The translations under genes were made by a program, and so were the position numbers. From contig NZ_RJKQ01000003.1 in NCBI RefSeq assembly GCF_003751845.1, positions 62,001 through 126,000 of the forward strand: a stretch of 64,000 nt of DNA, given 5' to 3'. Shown here piece by piece: positions 49,364 to 59,489 of the stretch; positions within the stretch are counted from its first letter, which is position 1; every line of letters begins with the position of its first letter. Source of the stretch: Enterobacter sp. BIGb0383 (GTDB lineage Bacteria > Pseudomonadota > Gammaproteobacteria > Enterobacterales > Enterobacteriaceae). Under the pieces are notes generated by a model. The model was not told the DNA's origin, did no database searches, and saw only the letters and a list, made by a program, of their open reading frames with translations.

Positions 49364-50248
49364 ATGAAGCCTTTTTTGCGCTGGTGTTTCGTGGCGACAG
49401 CACTCACGCTGGCAGGATGCAGCAACTCTGCCTGGCGTAAGAGTGAAGTCCTCGCGGTGCCACTGCAACCGACTTTACAGCAGGAAGTGATTCTGGCGCG
49501 TATGGAACAAATACTTGCCAGTCGGGCTTTAACCGATGATGAACGCGCACAGCTTTTATATGAGCGCGGAGTGTTGTATGATAGTCTCGGTCTGAGGGCA
49601 CTGGCGCGGAATGATTTTTCACAAGCGCTGGCTATCCGACCAGATATGCCTGAAGTATTCAATTACTTAGGCATTTATTTAACGCAGGCAGGCAATTTTG
49701 ATGCTGCCTATGAAGCGTTTGATTCTGTACTTGAGCTTGATCCAACTTACAACTACGCGCACTTGAATCGCGGTATCGCCCTGCATTACGGCGGTCGTGA
49801 CAAGTTAGCGCAAGATGATCTGCTGGCGTTTTATCAAGACGATCCCAACGATCCTTTCCGTAGCCTGTGGCTTTACGTTGTTGAGCGTAAGCTCGATGAG
49901 AAGCAGGCCAAAGAAGCACTACAACAGCGCTTCGAGAAATCGGATAGAGAGCAATGGGGATGGAACATTGTCGAGTTCTACCTGGGCAACATTAGCGAAG
50001 CAACGTTAATGGATCGCCTCAAGGCGGACGCAACGGATAACACCTCGCTCGCTGAGCATCTCAGTGAAACCAACTTCTATTTAGGTAAGTACTACCTAAG
50101 TCTGGGGGACAAGGACAGCGCTACGGCACTGTTCAAACTAGCGGTTGCTAACAACGTACACAACTTCGTTGAGCACCGTTATGCATTGTTGGAATTAGCG
50201 CTCTTGGGCCAGGAATCTGATAACCTGGCAGAATCGGACCAGCAATAG
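49364..50248 (+). CDS. nlpI: NlpI, TPR lipoprotein adaptor
   Basis: 294 residues, the E. coli length. A lipoprotein signal peptide ends at lipobox LAGC (Cys19; the next residue is Ser, so outer-membrane sorting is expected). TPR repeats follow, for example [19 protein letters not shown] and [15 protein letters not shown]. In E. coli NlpI hands peptidoglycan hydrolases such as MepS to the Prc protease and scaffolds endopeptidases. It sits between pnp and deaD as in E. coli. Confidence 0.97.
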   Translation: MKPFLRWCFVATALTLAGCSNSAWRKSEVLAVPLQPTLQQEVILARMEQILASRALTDDERAQLLYERGVLYDSLGLRALARNDFSQALAIRPDMPEVFNYLGIYLTQAGNFDAAYEAFDSVLELDPTYNYAHLNRGIALHYGGRDKLAQDDLLAFYQDDPNDPFRSLWLYVVERKLDEKQAKEALQQRFEKSDREQWGWNIVEFYLGNISEATLMDRLKADATDNTSLAEHLSETNFYLGKYYLSLGDKDSATALFKLAVANNVHNFVEHRYALLELALLGQESDNLAESDQQ

Positions 50249-50355
50249 CTGACGAACATATTCAGCCCGTAATCTTTTGATTGCCATCACCTTTTAACGG
50301 GTGAGGGCTTTATTGTTCGTTAATTAACCTACTTTGAGCCGGTTCACACTTTTCA

Positions 50356-50436
50356 ATGAAAATTGCAGATCAATTTCACGATGAGTTATGTAGACTGGCC
50401 GCCACTGACATTGAGGCACTTGTACTACATGGCTGA
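50356..50436 (+). CDS. yrbN: YrbN, 26-residue small protein overlapping the deaD start
   Basis: A complete 26-codon frame in the +1 register relative to dea[16 protein letters not shown], then [11 protein letters not shown], ending TGA. It matches what I recall of E. coli YrbN in length, position and sequence. Its last eight bases overlap the deaD ATG (50429), so it may couple or tune deaD translation. The function is unknown. There is no strong Shine-Dalgarno sequence before the ATG. Confidence 0.75.
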   Translation: MKIADQFHDELCRLAATDIEALVLHG

Positions 50437-52369
50437 ATTCGAAACCACTTTCTCCGATCTGGGGCTGAAAACCTCTATTCTTGAAGCCCTTAACGATCTC
50501 GGTTACGAAAAACCATCTCCGATCCAGGCTGAGTGCATTCCGCACCTGCTGTCTGGTCGTGACGTGCTGGGTATGGCCCAGACTGGTAGCGGTAAAACTG
50601 CAGCATTCTCGCTGCCGCTGCTGAACAACATCGATCCGGAACTGCGTGCGCCGCAGATCCTTGTACTGGCACCGACCCGCGAACTGGCAGTCCAGGTTGC
50701 GGAAGCGATGACCGAGTTTTCTAAACATATGCGCGGCGTAAACGTGGTTGCCCTGTACGGCGGCCAGCGTTATGACGTGCAGTTACGCGCCCTGCGTCAG
50801 GGCCCGCAGATCGTCGTCGGTACGCCGGGTCGTCTGCTGGATCACCTGAAACGCGGTACCCTGGTTCTGTCAAACCTGAAAGGCCTTGTGCTGGACGAAG
50901 CTGACGAAATGCTGCGTATGGGCTTTATCGAAGACGTTGAAACCATCATGGCGCAGATCCCGGCTGAACATCAGACCGCGCTGTTCTCTGCCACCATGCC
51001 GGAAGCGATCCGTCGTATTACCCGTCGCTTTATGAAAGATCCGCAGGAAGTGCGCATTCAGTCCAGCGTTACGACCCGCCCGGACATCAGCCAGAGCTAC
51101 TGGTCTGTACACGGCATGCGTAAAAATGACGCGCTGGTTCGTTTCCTGGAAGCGGAAGATTTTGATGCGGCGATTATCTTCGTTCGTACCAAAAACGCGA
51201 CCCTGGAAGTGGCTGAAGCCCTGGAACGTAGCGGCTACAGCAGCGCTGCGCTGAATGGCGACATGAACCAGTCCCTGCGTGAGCAGACTCTGGAGCGCCT
51301 GAAAGATGGTCGTCTGGACATCCTGATTGCAACCGACGTTGCGGCCCGTGGCCTGGACGTTGAGCGTATCAGCCTGGTTGTTAACTACGATATCCCGATG
51401 GACGCTGAGTCTTACGTTCACCGTATCGGCCGTACCGGTCGTGCAGGCCGTGCAGGCCGTGCGCTGCTGTTCGTTGAGAACCGCGAGCGTCGTCTGCTGC
51501 GTAACGTAGAACGCACCATGAAGCTGACTATTCCGGAAGTTGACCTGCCGAACGCAGAACTGCTGGGCAAACGTCGTCTGGAAAAATTCGCCGCGAAAGT
51601 ACAGCAGCAGCTGGAAAGCAGCGATCTGGATCAGTACCGTGCGCTGCTGGCTAATATCCAGCCGACCACTGAAGGTGAAGCGCTGGATATCGAAACGCTG
51701 GCCGCAGCACTGCTGAAAATGGCCCAGGGCGAACGTCCGCTGATCCTGCCGCCGGATGCGCCGATGCGTCCGCGTCGCGAATTCCGCGATCGTGATGAGC
51801 GTTTCGAACCGCGTCGTAATGACCGCAACGACCGTGGCGATCGTAACGATCGTGGTCCGCGTGCCGATCGTGGCGGTGAAGACCGTCCGCGTCGTGAGCG
51901 TCGTGAAGTGGGCGATATGGAACTGTACCGTATTGAAGTGGGCCGTGATGACGGCGTTGAAGTTCGTCATATCGTGGGCGCGATTGCCAACGAAGGCGAC
52001 ATCAGCAGCCGTTACATCGGTAACATCAAGCTGTTTGATTCCCACTCCACTATCGAGCTGCCGAAAGGTATGCCGGGCGAAGTGCTGCAGCACTTTACTC
52101 GTACCCGTATCCTCAACAAGCCGATGAACATGCAGCTGATGGGCGATGCCCAGCCGCATTCTGGTGGCGAACGTCGTGGCGGTGGTCGTGGCTTCGGTGG
52201 CGAGCGTCGTGAAGGCGGTCGTAGCTTCGGCGGTGAACGTCGTGAAGGCGGACGCAGCGAAGGTGCTCGTGGTGCTGGCGAAGGTCGTCGTTTCTCCGGC
52301 GAGCGTCGCGAAAACCGCGGCCCGCGTCGCGATGATTCTGCCGTACGTCGTCGTCCTACCGACGCGTAA
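50429..52369 (+). CDS. deaD: DeaD (CsdA), cold-shock DEAD-box RNA helicase
   Basis: 646 residues (629 in E. coli), from [14 protein letters not shown]. Helicase motifs: Q motif, Walker [13 protein letters not shown] (VLDEADEML), SAT, and the [13 protein letters not shown] motif VI. A C-terminal RNA-binding domain (about residues 480-565) is followed by a long Arg/Gly tail with repeats of [10 protein letters not shown] type, longer than in E. coli. It helps 50S assembly and mRNA unfolding in the cold. It overlaps yrbN by 8 bases and ends at a terminator. Confidence 0.98.
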   Translation: MAEFETTFSDLGLKTSILEALNDLGYEKPSPIQAECIPHLLSGRDVLGMAQTGSGKTAAFSLPLLNNIDPELRAPQILVLAPTRELAVQVAEAMTEFSKHMRGVNVVALYGGQRYDVQLRALRQGPQIVVGTPGRLLDHLKRGTLVLSNLKGLVLDEADEMLRMGFIEDVETIMAQIPAEHQTALFSATMPEAIRRITRRFMKDPQEVRIQSSVTTRPDISQSYWSVHGMRKNDALVRFLEAEDFDAAIIFVRTKNATLEVAEALERSGYSSAALNGDMNQSLREQTLERLKDGRLDILIATDVAARGLDVERISLVVNYDIPMDAESYVHRIGRTGRAGRAGRALLFVENRERRLLRNVERTMKLTIPEVDLPNAELLGKRRLEKFAAKVQQQLESSDLDQYRALLANIQPTTEGEALDIETLAAALLKMAQGERPLILPPDAPMRPRREFRDRDERFEPRRNDRNDRGDRNDRGPRADRGGEDRPRRERREVGDMELYRIEVGRDDGVEVRHIVGAIANEGDISSRYIGNIKLFDSHSTIELPKGMPGEVLQHFTRTRILNKPMNMQLMGDAQPHSGGERRGGGRGFGGERREGGRSFGGERREGGRSEGARGAGEGRRFSGERRENRGPRRDDSAVRRRPTDA

Positions 52370-52385
52370 GCGCTGCGCTTTATAG

Positions 52386-52403
52386 CGTAAAGTAATCTGT
52401 ACA
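52386..52403. promoter_or_regulatory. Possible TyrR box upstream of mtr
   Basis: CGTAAA-GTAATC-TGTACA matches the TyrR consensus TGTAAA-N6-TTTACA at 10 of 12 defined positions. E. coli mtr is activated by TyrR. It overlaps the edge of the deaD terminator, which weakens the case. Confidence 0.4.
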
Positions 52404-52434
52404 GCCCCGGTCATTGCGATCGGGGCTTTTTTTA
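52403..52434 (+). terminator. deaD terminator
   Basis: AGCCCCG (52403-52409) pairs with CGGGGCT (52421-52427), then T6. Confidence 0.9.
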
Positions 52435-52442
52435 TTTCCTTT

Positions 52443-52461
52443 GTACTCATGTACTGGTACA
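52443..52461. promoter_or_regulatory. TrpR operator of mtr
   Basis: GTACTCATGTACTGGTACA closely resembles the TrpR operator at E. coli mtr as I recall it and keeps the GTACT...GTAC core. It lies about 50 bases before the mtr start, so tryptophan should repress the gene. A CATCACG/CGTGATG inverted repeat (52472-52491) follows in the leader. Confidence 0.7.
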
Positions 52462-52509
52462 TTGCGGCACGCATCACGGTATTGCGTGATGATTTGCGGA
52501 GAAAAAACC

Positions 52510-53754
52510 ATGAGTACCCTGACGACCACCCGAACCACGCCCTCGCTGTTTGCCGGCGTGGTGATTATTGGCGGCACCATTATTGGTGCAGGCATGTTCT
52601 CTTTGCCAGTGGTGATGTCCGGGGCGTGGTTCTTCTGGTCGCTGGCGGCGTTGGTCTTTACCTGGTTCTGCATGCTGCATTCCGGGCTGATGATCCTCGA
52701 AGCCAACCTTAACTACCGGATCGGCTCAAGCTTCGATACCATCACCCGGGATCTGCTTGGCCGCGGCTGGAACCTGGTCAACGGCGTCTCAATTGCCTTT
52801 GTGCTCTATATCCTGACCTATGCCTATATCTCGGCCAGCGGCTCGATCCTGCACCACACCTTCTCCGAGCTATCGCTGAACGTCCCTGCGCGTATGGCTG
52901 GTCTAGTGTTTGCCCTGGCGGTGGCGTTTATCGTCTGGTTGAGTACTCGCGCGGTTAGCCGGATGACCGCCATCGTGTTGGGGGCGAAGGTGATCACCTT
53001 CTTCCTCACTTTTGGCAGCCTGCTGGGCCATGTCGAACCGACGACGTTGCTGAACGTAGCCGACGGCGATGCCAGCTATCTGCCCTACATGCTGATGACC
53101 CTGCCGTTCTGCCTGGCCTCTTTCGGCTATCACGGTAACGTGCCGAGCCTGATGAAGTACTACGGCAAAGATCCGCGCACGATTATCCGCTGCCTGGTGT
53201 ACGGGACGCTGCTGGCGCTGGGGCTGTACGTTATCTGGCTGCTGGCGACGATGGGGAATATCCCGCGTGCGGCCTTTATCGATATCGCGGACAAGGGCGG
53301 TAATATCGATGTGCTGGTACAGGCTCTGAGTGGCGTGCTGAATAGCCGCAGTCTGGATCTGCTGCTGGTGGTGTTCTCGAACTTCGCGGTGGCCAGTTCA
53401 TTCCTGGGAGTAACTCTGGGCCTGTTCGATTATCTGGCGGATCTGTTTGGCTTTGACGACTCCGCCAGTGGACGCTTTAAAACCGCGCTGCTGACCTTTG
53501 TGCCGCCAATGGTGGGTGGCCTGCTGTGGCCGAACGGCTTCCTCTACGCTATCGGCTATGCCGGGCTGGCGGCGACCATCTGGGCGGCAATTGTGCCCGC
53601 GCTGCTGGCAAGCGCCTCGCGTAAACGCTTCGGTAGCCCGACGTTCCGCGTGTGGGGTGGGAAGCCGATGATCGTGCTGATTCTGCTGTTTGGGCTCGGT
53701 AACGCCGCGATCCATCTGCTGTCGAGCTTTGACCTGCTCCCGGTGTACCGATAA
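52510..53754 (+). CDS. mtr: Mtr, high-affinity tryptophan permease
   Basis: 414 residues, the E. coli length, from [16 protein letters not shown]. An HAAAP-family proton symporter with about 11 membrane helices; the conserved [15 protein letters not shown] segment is in helix 1. It imports tryptophan and indole. The longer upstream frame crosses the operator region and is rejected. An apparent TrpR operator precedes it. Confidence 0.97.
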   Translation: MSTLTTTRTTPSLFAGVVIIGGTIIGAGMFSLPVVMSGAWFFWSLAALVFTWFCMLHSGLMILEANLNYRIGSSFDTITRDLLGRGWNLVNGVSIAFVLYILTYAYISASGSILHHTFSELSLNVPARMAGLVFALAVAFIVWLSTRAVSRMTAIVLGAKVITFFLTFGSLLGHVEPTTLLNVADGDASYLPYMLMTLPFCLASFGYHGNVPSLMKYYGKDPRTIIRCLVYGTLLALGLYVIWLLATMGNIPRAAFIDIADKGGNIDVLVQALSGVLNSRSLDLLLVVFSNFAVASSFLGVTLGLFDYLADLFGFDDSASGRFKTALLTFVPPMVGGLLWPNGFLYAIGYAGLAATIWAAIVPALLASASRKRFGSPTFRVWGGKPMIVLILLFGLGNAAIHLLSSFDLLPVYR

Positions 53755-53792
53755 GTTATCCGCCCTCTTCCACAGGGGAGAGGGCGTAACGC

Positions 53793-54800
53793 TTAGCCCA
53801 GCAGCTCCTCTTTCACCTGCATCGCCAGATCAAACGAGTGCAGACGTGCCTGGTTATCGAAGATTTGCCCGTTAACCATAATCTCGTCGGCCTGGGTTTC
53901 ACGCAGCACCGACTCCAGTCCGTGGCGCACTTTCGCCTTATCACCCACCAGCGACATTCCCAGCGCCTGCTGCACGCCATACTGCTCTGACGGTGACCAG
54001 AACGTATCCATATTCTCAATCGGCGGCGGCAACTGACCGGTTTCACCCCGGCGCAGCTTCACAAAGGCCTGCTGCATCGAGGTAAACAGGAATTCGGCAT
54101 CGCGGTTACTGTCGGCGGCAATGATGTTAATACAGACCATGGCATACGGCTTCGCCAGGCGTTCGGACGGTTTGAAGTTTGCCCGATACAGCTGCAGCGC
54201 CTGGAACAGCATATCCGGCGCGAAGTGGGAGGCGAAGGCGAAGGGTAGGCCGAGCTGCGCGGCGAGCTGGGCGCTATACAGGCTTGACCCCAGCAGCCAG
54301 ACCGGGACTTTCTCACCGTAGCCCGGGACCGGGCGCACGTGCGGATGCGGATCGCGGGCGTCGAACCAGTCCACCAGTTCCGCGACGTCGCGGGGGAAGT
54401 TATCGACGTCGCCGCTCATATGGCGGCGCAGCGCCATCATTGTGCGCTGGTCGCTACCCGGCGCACGGCCAAGCCCCAGATCGATACGGCCCGGATAGAG
54501 CGTATTCAGCGTGCCAAACTGCTCGGCAATCACCAGCGGGGAGTGGTTAGGCAGCATCACGCCGCCGGACCCGAGGTGCAGCGTGGTGGTATTGGCCGCC
54601 AGATAGCCAATCAGCACCGACGTCGCGGCGCTGGCGATACCGGTCATATTGTGGTGTTCCGCCAGCCAGTAGCGATGATAGCCGCGTTTTTCAGCGAGGC
54701 GGGCGAGATCCAGCGAGTGTGAAAAGGCTTCTCGTGCGGAGGAGCCCTGAGGTATCGGGGCCAGGTCCAGCACCGAAAAAGGAATAGTTTTATCAGTCAT
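53793..54800 (-). CDS. yhbW: YhbW, luciferase-like flavin monooxygenase family protein
   Basis: 335 residues, the E. coli length, from [20 protein letters not shown] bacterial-luciferase-like TIM barrel with the family segments [20 protein letters not shown] and [14 protein letters not shown]. The substrate is not established. It faces mtr tail-to-tail; upstream, 152 bases separate it from ubiV on the same strand. Confidence 0.94.
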   Translation of the reverse strand: MTDKTIPFSVLDLAPIPQGSSAREAFSHSLDLARLAEKRGYHRYWLAEHHNMTGIASAATSVLIGYLAANTTTLHLGSGGVMLPNHSPLVIAEQFGTLNTLYPGRIDLGLGRAPGSDQRTMMALRRHMSGDVDNFPRDVAELVDWFDARDPHPHVRPVPGYGEKVPVWLLGSSLYSAQLAAQLGLPFAFASHFAPDMLFQALQLYRANFKPSERLAKPYAMVCINIIAADSNRDAEFLFTSMQQAFVKLRRGETGQLPPPIENMDTFWSPSEQYGVQQALGMSLVGDKAKVRHGLESVLRETQADEIMVNGQIFDNQARLHSFDLAMQVKEELLG

Positions 54801-54952
54801 AACGGCTCACTTTGTTACAGCATGGTCATCAGATTGAAGGTCTTCTTCCAGCCTGGCGTATTCACGGAGATTTGCGAATCACCGGCCAGAAAAGCTGCAC
54901 CTTTAATACTGCATTAAAAAATGACGAAGCCTGTTAACAAAGTGAGCCTTTT

Positions 54953-55831
54953 TTACGCCTGAAGCTCCAGCCCGGCCAACCGTCTCCAGTAGCCGTTGCA
55001 GTCGCTATTGGCGGTCAGCGGTAGCGGGGCTGCACCCTGCTCATTGGCGCGGAACGCGTCGAGCATGGCGAAGGTGTCATTGCCCATCGGCGACAGGCGA
55101 ACCATATCCACCAGCCCCTGCATTGAGGTCAGCTCGTTACCGAGGTTATAGACGTATCCGCTCATGGTCTGAATGCCGTTGAGCACAAACACCTGCTGAT
55201 TTTCCTGAGAGAGCATACTGCGGCCCAGCGGGTATTTGATGCAGCAGGTTTCACATTCATCCTTGGGCCGATCTTCCGAACGGGCGGTAAAGCAGCGCGC
55301 GGAATACGCCAGCGGCAGATGGCCATAGCTCAGCACCTCTACCTCAAAGCGGTCGCGGATACCCAGCTCATCGCACTGCTGCAGCAAATTGATCAGCCAG
55401 TCGCGGGAGAGCTCAACCGGCATACACCAGCGCACCATTCCCTGCTTCAACAGCAGGCGCAGCGTCACCGCGTTGTAGCAGTTCAGCGCGTGACCGGCGA
55501 CAAACGGCAGCCTGCGTTCGGCGCACAGATTCACCACGCCGAGATCGCTGGCTTCCAGCAGAAACTCGCCGTTATCCACGTAGCGTTTAAGCTCGTTGAT
55601 CTCAGAGGAGGCCTGCACCAGGGCCAGCGTAGAGAGGACTACCTGCTTACCGCTGGAGGCCAGGCTTTTCGCCATATCCAGCCAGTCACCGACTTTGGTG
55701 GCGCGGCGTTTGCTGCAAACGGCTTCGCCGAGATAAATCACATCCGCGCTGGAGGCGGCGGCCTGCTGGTAAAAATCGTCCAGCGTCTGTTTTGGCCAGT
55801 AGTACAGCACCGGCCCTAAAGAGTATTTCAT
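54953..55831 (-). CDS. ubiV: UbiV, oxygen-independent ubiquinone hydroxylation subunit
   Basis: 292 residues, the E. coli UbiV (YhbV) length, from MKYSLGPVLYYWPK. A U32 peptidase-like protein with cysteines for a 4Fe-4S cluster (AVCSKRRATK, CFTARSEDRPKDECETCC). With UbiU and UbiT it hydroxylates ubiquinone precursors without oxygen, using prephenate as the hydroxyl donor. It lies 8 bases after ubiU. Confidence 0.96.
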   Translation of the reverse strand: MKYSLGPVLYYWPKQTLDDFYQQAAASSADVIYLGEAVCSKRRATKVGDWLDMAKSLASSGKQVVLSTLALVQASSEINELKRYVDNGEFLLEASDLGVVNLCAERRLPFVAGHALNCYNAVTLRLLLKQGMVRWCMPVELSRDWLINLLQQCDELGIRDRFEVEVLSYGHLPLAYSARCFTARSEDRPKDECETCCIKYPLGRSMLSQENQQVFVLNGIQTMSGYVYNLGNELTSMQGLVDMVRLSPMGNDTFAMLDAFRANEQGAAPLPLTANSDCNGYWRRLAGLELQA

Positions 55832-55839
55832 GGGGTTTC

Positions 55840-56835
55840 TCACTGCCATTTACGGTGGTAGGCACCAAGGGTGGTTTGCGTGCCTTCCGACATCGCGCCG
55901 AGCGTCTCCATCCAGGCGGCCTGCGGTGCGTAGTGCTGCGGGTCGGCCAGACAGCGGTCAATCGCCTGACGCCAGACTTTGGCGACCTGGCTGACGTAGG
56001 CCGGGCTGCGCTGGCGGCCTTCGATTTTCACCGAGGCAATATTGGCTGCCAGCAGATCGGGCAGCAGCTCCAGAGTATTAAGGCTGGTCGGTTCTTCCAG
56101 GGCGTGATAGCGCTCGCCATCGACCAGATAACGGCCTTTGCAGAGGGTCGGATAGCCTGCGTTTTCCCCGTCCTGATAGCGATCAATCAGCACCTCATTT
56201 AATCGTGATTCCAGCCCCTGCGGCGTCTGTTGCCAGCGCACAAAACGGGCGGGAGAGCAGGCGCCGACGGTATTCGGTGACTCACCGGTCAGGTAGGAGG
56301 AGAGGTAGCAGCGCCCTTCGGCCATAATGCACAGGCTGCCAAAGGCGAAGACCTCCAGCGGTACCGGCGTCACGCGCGCCAGCTGCTTGACCTGGTGGAT
56401 GGAGAGCACGCGGGGCAGTACGACGCGGGCCACATCGAAATGGCGGTGATAAAAGCGAATCGCCTCTTCATTGGTGGCGGAAGCCTGAACGGAGACATGA
56501 CGCTCAATATGCGGATAGCGTTCTGCGGCATACTCCAGCATGGCGAGATCGGCAAGGATCAGCGCATCGGCACCCAGCTGTGCGGCCATATCGACCGCCC
56601 GCTGCCAGCGAACGTAGCCGTCCGGGTGGGCAAAGGTGTTGATTGCGATATGCAGCTTACGCCGGTGCTGATGCACAAAGCTGACGGCTTCCTGCAGTTT
56701 TTTCTCGGTAAAATTCAGACCGGCGAAATGGCGGGCGTTGGTATCATCTTTCAGTCCGATATACACCGCATCGGCACCGTTCTCGATGGCCGCCTTCAGC
56801 GCCGGAAGATTGCCGGCAGGGCAGAGCAGCTCCAT
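55840..56835 (-). CDS. ubiU: UbiU, oxygen-independent ubiquinone hydroxylation subunit
   Basis: 331 residues, the E. coli UbiU (YhbU) length, beginning MELLCPAGNLPALKAAIENG. A U32 family barrel with cluster cysteines in LCIMAEGRCYLS, VGACSPARF and LCKGRYL. It forms a heterodimer with UbiV for anaerobic ubiquinone synthesis. It is divergent from ubiT across a 235-base gap rich in FNR-like half-sites. Confidence 0.96.
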   Translation of the reverse strand: MELLCPAGNLPALKAAIENGADAVYIGLKDDTNARHFAGLNFTEKKLQEAVSFVHQHRRKLHIAINTFAHPDGYVRWQRAVDMAAQLGADALILADLAMLEYAAERYPHIERHVSVQASATNEEAIRFYHRHFDVARVVLPRVLSIHQVKQLARVTPVPLEVFAFGSLCIMAEGRCYLSSYLTGESPNTVGACSPARFVRWQQTPQGLESRLNEVLIDRYQDGENAGYPTLCKGRYLVDGERYHALEEPTSLNTLELLPDLLAANIASVKIEGRQRSPAYVSQVAKVWRQAIDRCLADPQHYAPQAAWMETLGAMSEGTQTTLGAYHRKWQ

Positions 56836-56933
56836 AGTTTATCCTGACGTTACGGGGTCGTTTCGACCCGGGTGCCCAACAGGGGCAATGTGTTAATGAA
56901 CTGCGATTTTAGTTAACCCTTGCGCGACAATTT

Positions 56934-57055
56934 TTGATTTGAGGCAGCTAATAGCGTATTGATCTCACCATTAATGACGTTGATGGATGATGTAATTGTT
57001 GATTTACGCCGCTATGTTGTTTATTTGATATGGCAAAATAGCGTGACTTATTGAT
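56934..57055 (+). promoter_or_regulatory. ubiUV / ubiT divergent region with six TTGAT half-sites
   Basis: TTGAT, the FNR half-site, occurs at 56934, 56959, 56980, 56999, 57025 and 57051, all on the plus strand, spaced 25, 21, 19, 26 and 26 bases. None forms a clean TTGAT-N4-ATCAA palindrome. The ubiUVT genes are needed without oxygen, so FNR-type control is plausible but unproven here. Confidence 0.4.
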
Positions 57056-57070
57056 CAGGGAGTAAAGCTC

Positions 57071-57595
57071 GTGTTGGATAAACTGCGTTCGCGTCTGGTT
57101 CACCTTGGCCCCTCTTTGATGAGCGTGCCGGTTAAGCTGGCCCCCTTTGCCTTAAAACGTCAGGTACTGGAGCAACTTCTGGGCTGGCAGTTCCAGCAGG
57201 CGCTGGAAGACGGCGAGCTGGCGTTCCTGGAAGGGCGGTGGCTCAGTATCGACGTGCGCGACATCGGCCTGAAATGGTACACCACGGTGGAAAACGATCG
57301 CTTAATCGTCAGCGATGCCGCCGAGGCCGACGTCAGCTTTAGCGCTGACGCCAGCGACCTGCTGCTGATTGCTGCGCGTAAGCAGGATCCAGACACCCTG
57401 TTCTTCCAGCGTCGTCTGACCATTGAAGGGGATACGGAGCTGGGGCTGTACGTCAAAAACCTGATGGATGCTATTGAGCTGGAGCAGATGCCGAAAACGC
57501 TACGCGTGGGACTGCTGCAGCTGGCGGACTTCGTCGAGGCGGGACTCGCTCAGCCTTCGACGAACAAACACACACCGGTAGGTGAGGCATGTTAA
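57071..57595 (+). CDS. ubiT: UbiT, SCP2-domain lipid-binding ubiquinone accessory protein
   Basis: 174 residues from a GTG start (LDKLRSRLVHLGP), the E. coli UbiT (YhbT) length, with a CAGGGAG site upstream. The SCP2 sterol-carrier fold binds hydrophobic quinone precursors and presents them to UbiU-UbiV. Its last 7 bases overlap the yhbS start, so those two are coupled, an arrangement shared with E. coli. Confidence 0.95.
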   Translation: MLDKLRSRLVHLGPSLMSVPVKLAPFALKRQVLEQLLGWQFQQALEDGELAFLEGRWLSIDVRDIGLKWYTTVENDRLIVSDAAEADVSFSADASDLLLIAARKQDPDTLFFQRRLTIEGDTELGLYVKNLMDAIELEQMPKTLRVGLLQLADFVEAGLAQPSTNKHTPVGEAC

Positions 57596-58092
57596 TTCGA
57601 GTTGAGATACCCATCGATGCCCCCGGTATTGATGCGCTGCTGCGCCGCAGCTTTGGCGGCGAGGGCGAAGCCCGGCTGGTTCACGATCTGCGTGAAGACG
57701 GGATGCTGACGCTTGGCGTGGTGGCTACTGACGATGAAGGTCAGGTCATTGGCTATGCGGCGTTCAGCCCGGTGGCGGTCGACGGCGAAGAGCGTCAGTG
57801 GGTGGGTATGGCACCCGTCGCGGTCGACGAAAACTATCGCGGCCAGGGCATTGCGCGTCAGCTGGTCTATGAAGGGCTGGATTCGCTTAACGAGTTTGGT
57901 TATGCGGCGGTGGTTACGCTGGGTGAGCCTGAGCTGTATGGGCGGCTGGGATTTGAGCGGGCGGCGCTATATGACCTGCGCTGTCGCTGGCCGGATACGG
58001 AAAACGCCTTCCAGGTTCATCGTCTGGCAGACGAAGCTTTTGACGGCGTCAGCGGGCTGGTGGAGTATCACGAGCATTTCAATCGTCTTTGA
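57589..58092 (+). CDS. yhbS: YhbS, GNAT-family N-acetyltransferase
   Basis: 167 residues, the E. coli length. The GNAT acetyl-CoA loop is visible as [19 protein letters not shown]. The substrate is not firmly established; it is a stand-alone GNAT coupled to ubiT. The 3' end overlaps the convergent yhbQ 3' end by 14 bases. Confidence 0.92.
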   Translation: MLIRVEIPIDAPGIDALLRRSFGGEGEARLVHDLREDGMLTLGVVATDDEGQVIGYAAFSPVAVDGEERQWVGMAPVAVDENYRGQGIARQLVYEGLDSLNEFGYAAVVTLGEPELYGRLGFERAALYDLRCRWPDTENAFQVHRLADEAFDGVSGLVEYHEHFNRL

Positions 58093-58369
58093 GCGTCAGT
58101 CCCGACAGCAGCGCCTCGAAACTGCCGTCCCCGGCAACGAGGCGCTCTTTCTGGCGCTTTGTTAACTGCTTAATGCGGTATTCCAGCTTCAGCGCCAGTC
58201 CGCGTTCGCCCACCTCGGCGAAAAATGCCAAGGCCAGCCCCTCTTTGCCTCGCAGAGCTTTTGCGCCTTTGCCCGCCTGATGCTCTCCCAGGCGTCGCTG
58301 CACGTCGGTGGTGATCCCGGTGTAGAGCGTATTGTCATCCGTGCGGATAAGATAAAGAAACCAGCCCAC
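58079..58369 (-). CDS. yhbQ: YhbQ, GIY-YIG domain protein
   Basis: 96 residues from a GTG start ([17 protein letters not shown]); E. coli YhbQ has 100. The single GIY-YIG nuclease domain (LYL...[17 protein letters not shown], and GRL-type Glu in [14 protein letters not shown]) resembles UvrC/SLX1-type stand-alone proteins of unclear function. An ATG 18 codons upstream is possible but leaves the conserved domain. It overlaps yhbS tail-to-tail and is divergent from yhbP. Confidence 0.85.
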   Translation of the reverse strand: MGWFLYLIRTDDNTLYTGITTDVQRRLGEHQAGKGAKALRGKEGLALAFFAEVGERGLALKLEYRIKQLTKRQKERLVAGDGSFEALLSGLTLKDD

Positions 58370-58425
58370 CGTCGTGCAATCCCATATGTTAAGGTGAGCG
58401 CACCATAACATGAGGGAGAGGAAAG

Positions 58426-58869
58426 ATGGAAACCCTGGCTGCCATCGGCCGATGGCTGGCGAAACAACATGTGGTGAGCTGGTGCGTCGCCAAAGAAGAC
58501 GATCTCTGGTGCGCGACGGCCTTTTACCTCTACGATCCACAGCGGGTGGCTTTTTATCTGCTCAGTGAAGAACACACCCGCCATGCGCAGATGAGCGGTG
58601 ACCGCGCTCGGGTGGCGGGTACCGTTAACGGTCAGCCAAAAACCGTGGCGCTTATTCGTGGCGTGCAGTTTACGGGAGAGATTCGCCGTCTGGAGGAAGA
58701 GGAAAGCGCGGAGCAGCGTGCGCGCTACAACCGACGCTTTCCTGTGGCTCGCGTGCTGTCAGCCCCGATGTGGGAGATCCGCCTGAGCGAAATTAAGTTT
58801 ACTGACAACACGCTGGGTTTTGGCAAAAAGCTTCACTGGACCCGCGATTCAGACCCCCAGGATGCGTAG
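58426..58869 (+). CDS. yhbP: YhbP, pyridoxamine 5'-phosphate oxidase-like protein
   Basis: 147 residues, the E. coli length. An FMN-binding split-barrel fold (UPF0306) with conserved [19 protein letters not shown] and [19 protein letters not shown]. The biochemical role is unknown. The gene has GGGAGAGG before the ATG and its end overlaps the convergent yhbO by 21 bases. Confidence 0.92.
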   Translation: METLAAIGRWLAKQHVVSWCVAKEDDLWCATAFYLYDPQRVAFYLLSEEHTRHAQMSGDRARVAGTVNGQPKTVALIRGVQFTGEIRRLEEEESAEQRARYNRRFPVARVLSAPMWEIRLSEIKFTDNTLGFGKKLHWTRDSDPQDA

Positions 58870-59367
58870 CGCCTCGCGGTTAAACGCCGGGAGATCGTCG
58901 GGCGTGCGACTGGTGACCAGCTGCTCCTGGTCGACAACCACTTCCTGGTCATAGAAGTCGCCCCCGGCGTTTTTCACATCCACGATAATCGGCTTCACCG
59001 CCGTCAGCTTGCGGCCGCGCACGGCATCCGCGCTGATCAACAGTTGCTGGCCGTGGCAGATAGCGAATACCGGCTTGCCGGTACTGACAAAATCGCGGGT
59101 AAAGTTCACAAAGCGATCGTCGCCGCGAAGGGAGTCCGGGGAGTGTCCACCCGGTAGCAGCAGGGCATCAAAGTCTGCCGGGCGTACCTCATCGATGGAT
59201 TTATCGATCGTTACGCTGGCGTCGCCCTTTTTCCCGCGCACGGTTTTTCCCGCCTGCTTCTCAATAGTGATAACCTCATGACCGGCCAGGGTAAACTCGT
59301 GGGCCGGAGAGGTGAATTCTGAATCTTCAAACTCGTCGGTGATTAAGACAGCAATTTTCTTGCTCAT
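58849..59367 (-). CDS. yhbO: YhbO, DJ-1/PfpI-family stress protein
   Basis: 172 residues, the E. coli length, from [18 protein letters not shown]; a second ATG directly before it is only 2 bases from the GGAGG site, so the inner ATG is preferred. The nucleophile elbow is [10 protein letters not shown] with Cys104; E. coli has HGPQ there as I recall, so the Pro-to-Gln change is a small oddity. YhbO has been reported to act on methylglyoxal-type damage, a disputed activity. Confidence 0.94.
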   Translation of the reverse strand: MSKKIAVLITDEFEDSEFTSPAHEFTLAGHEVITIEKQAGKTVRGKKGDASVTIDKSIDEVRPADFDALLLPGGHSPDSLRGDDRFVNFTRDFVSTGKPVFAICHGQQLLISADAVRGRKLTAVKPIIVDVKNAGGDFYDQEVVVDQEQLVTSRTPDDLPAFNREALRILGV

Positions 59368-59489
59368 CATTCCTCCGTGGTTCTGGCTTCAGTGGCAGGG
59401 TTATCCATACTGATAACCTGTGAGAACTGTAAGCCTGGTTCAGCAGGCTGACATTGCAAGGTGGATTCGTCTGCAAACAAGGAGACAAA

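Noticed and set aside
57025-57038. TTGATATGGCAAAA as a full FNR box
   Set aside because: The second half does not match ATCAA well, so only half-sites are claimed.
58370-58540. N-terminal extension of yhbQ to 153 residues
   Set aside because: The extra residues run through the yhbP start and promoter region and lie outside the GIY-YIG domain; family length is about 100.
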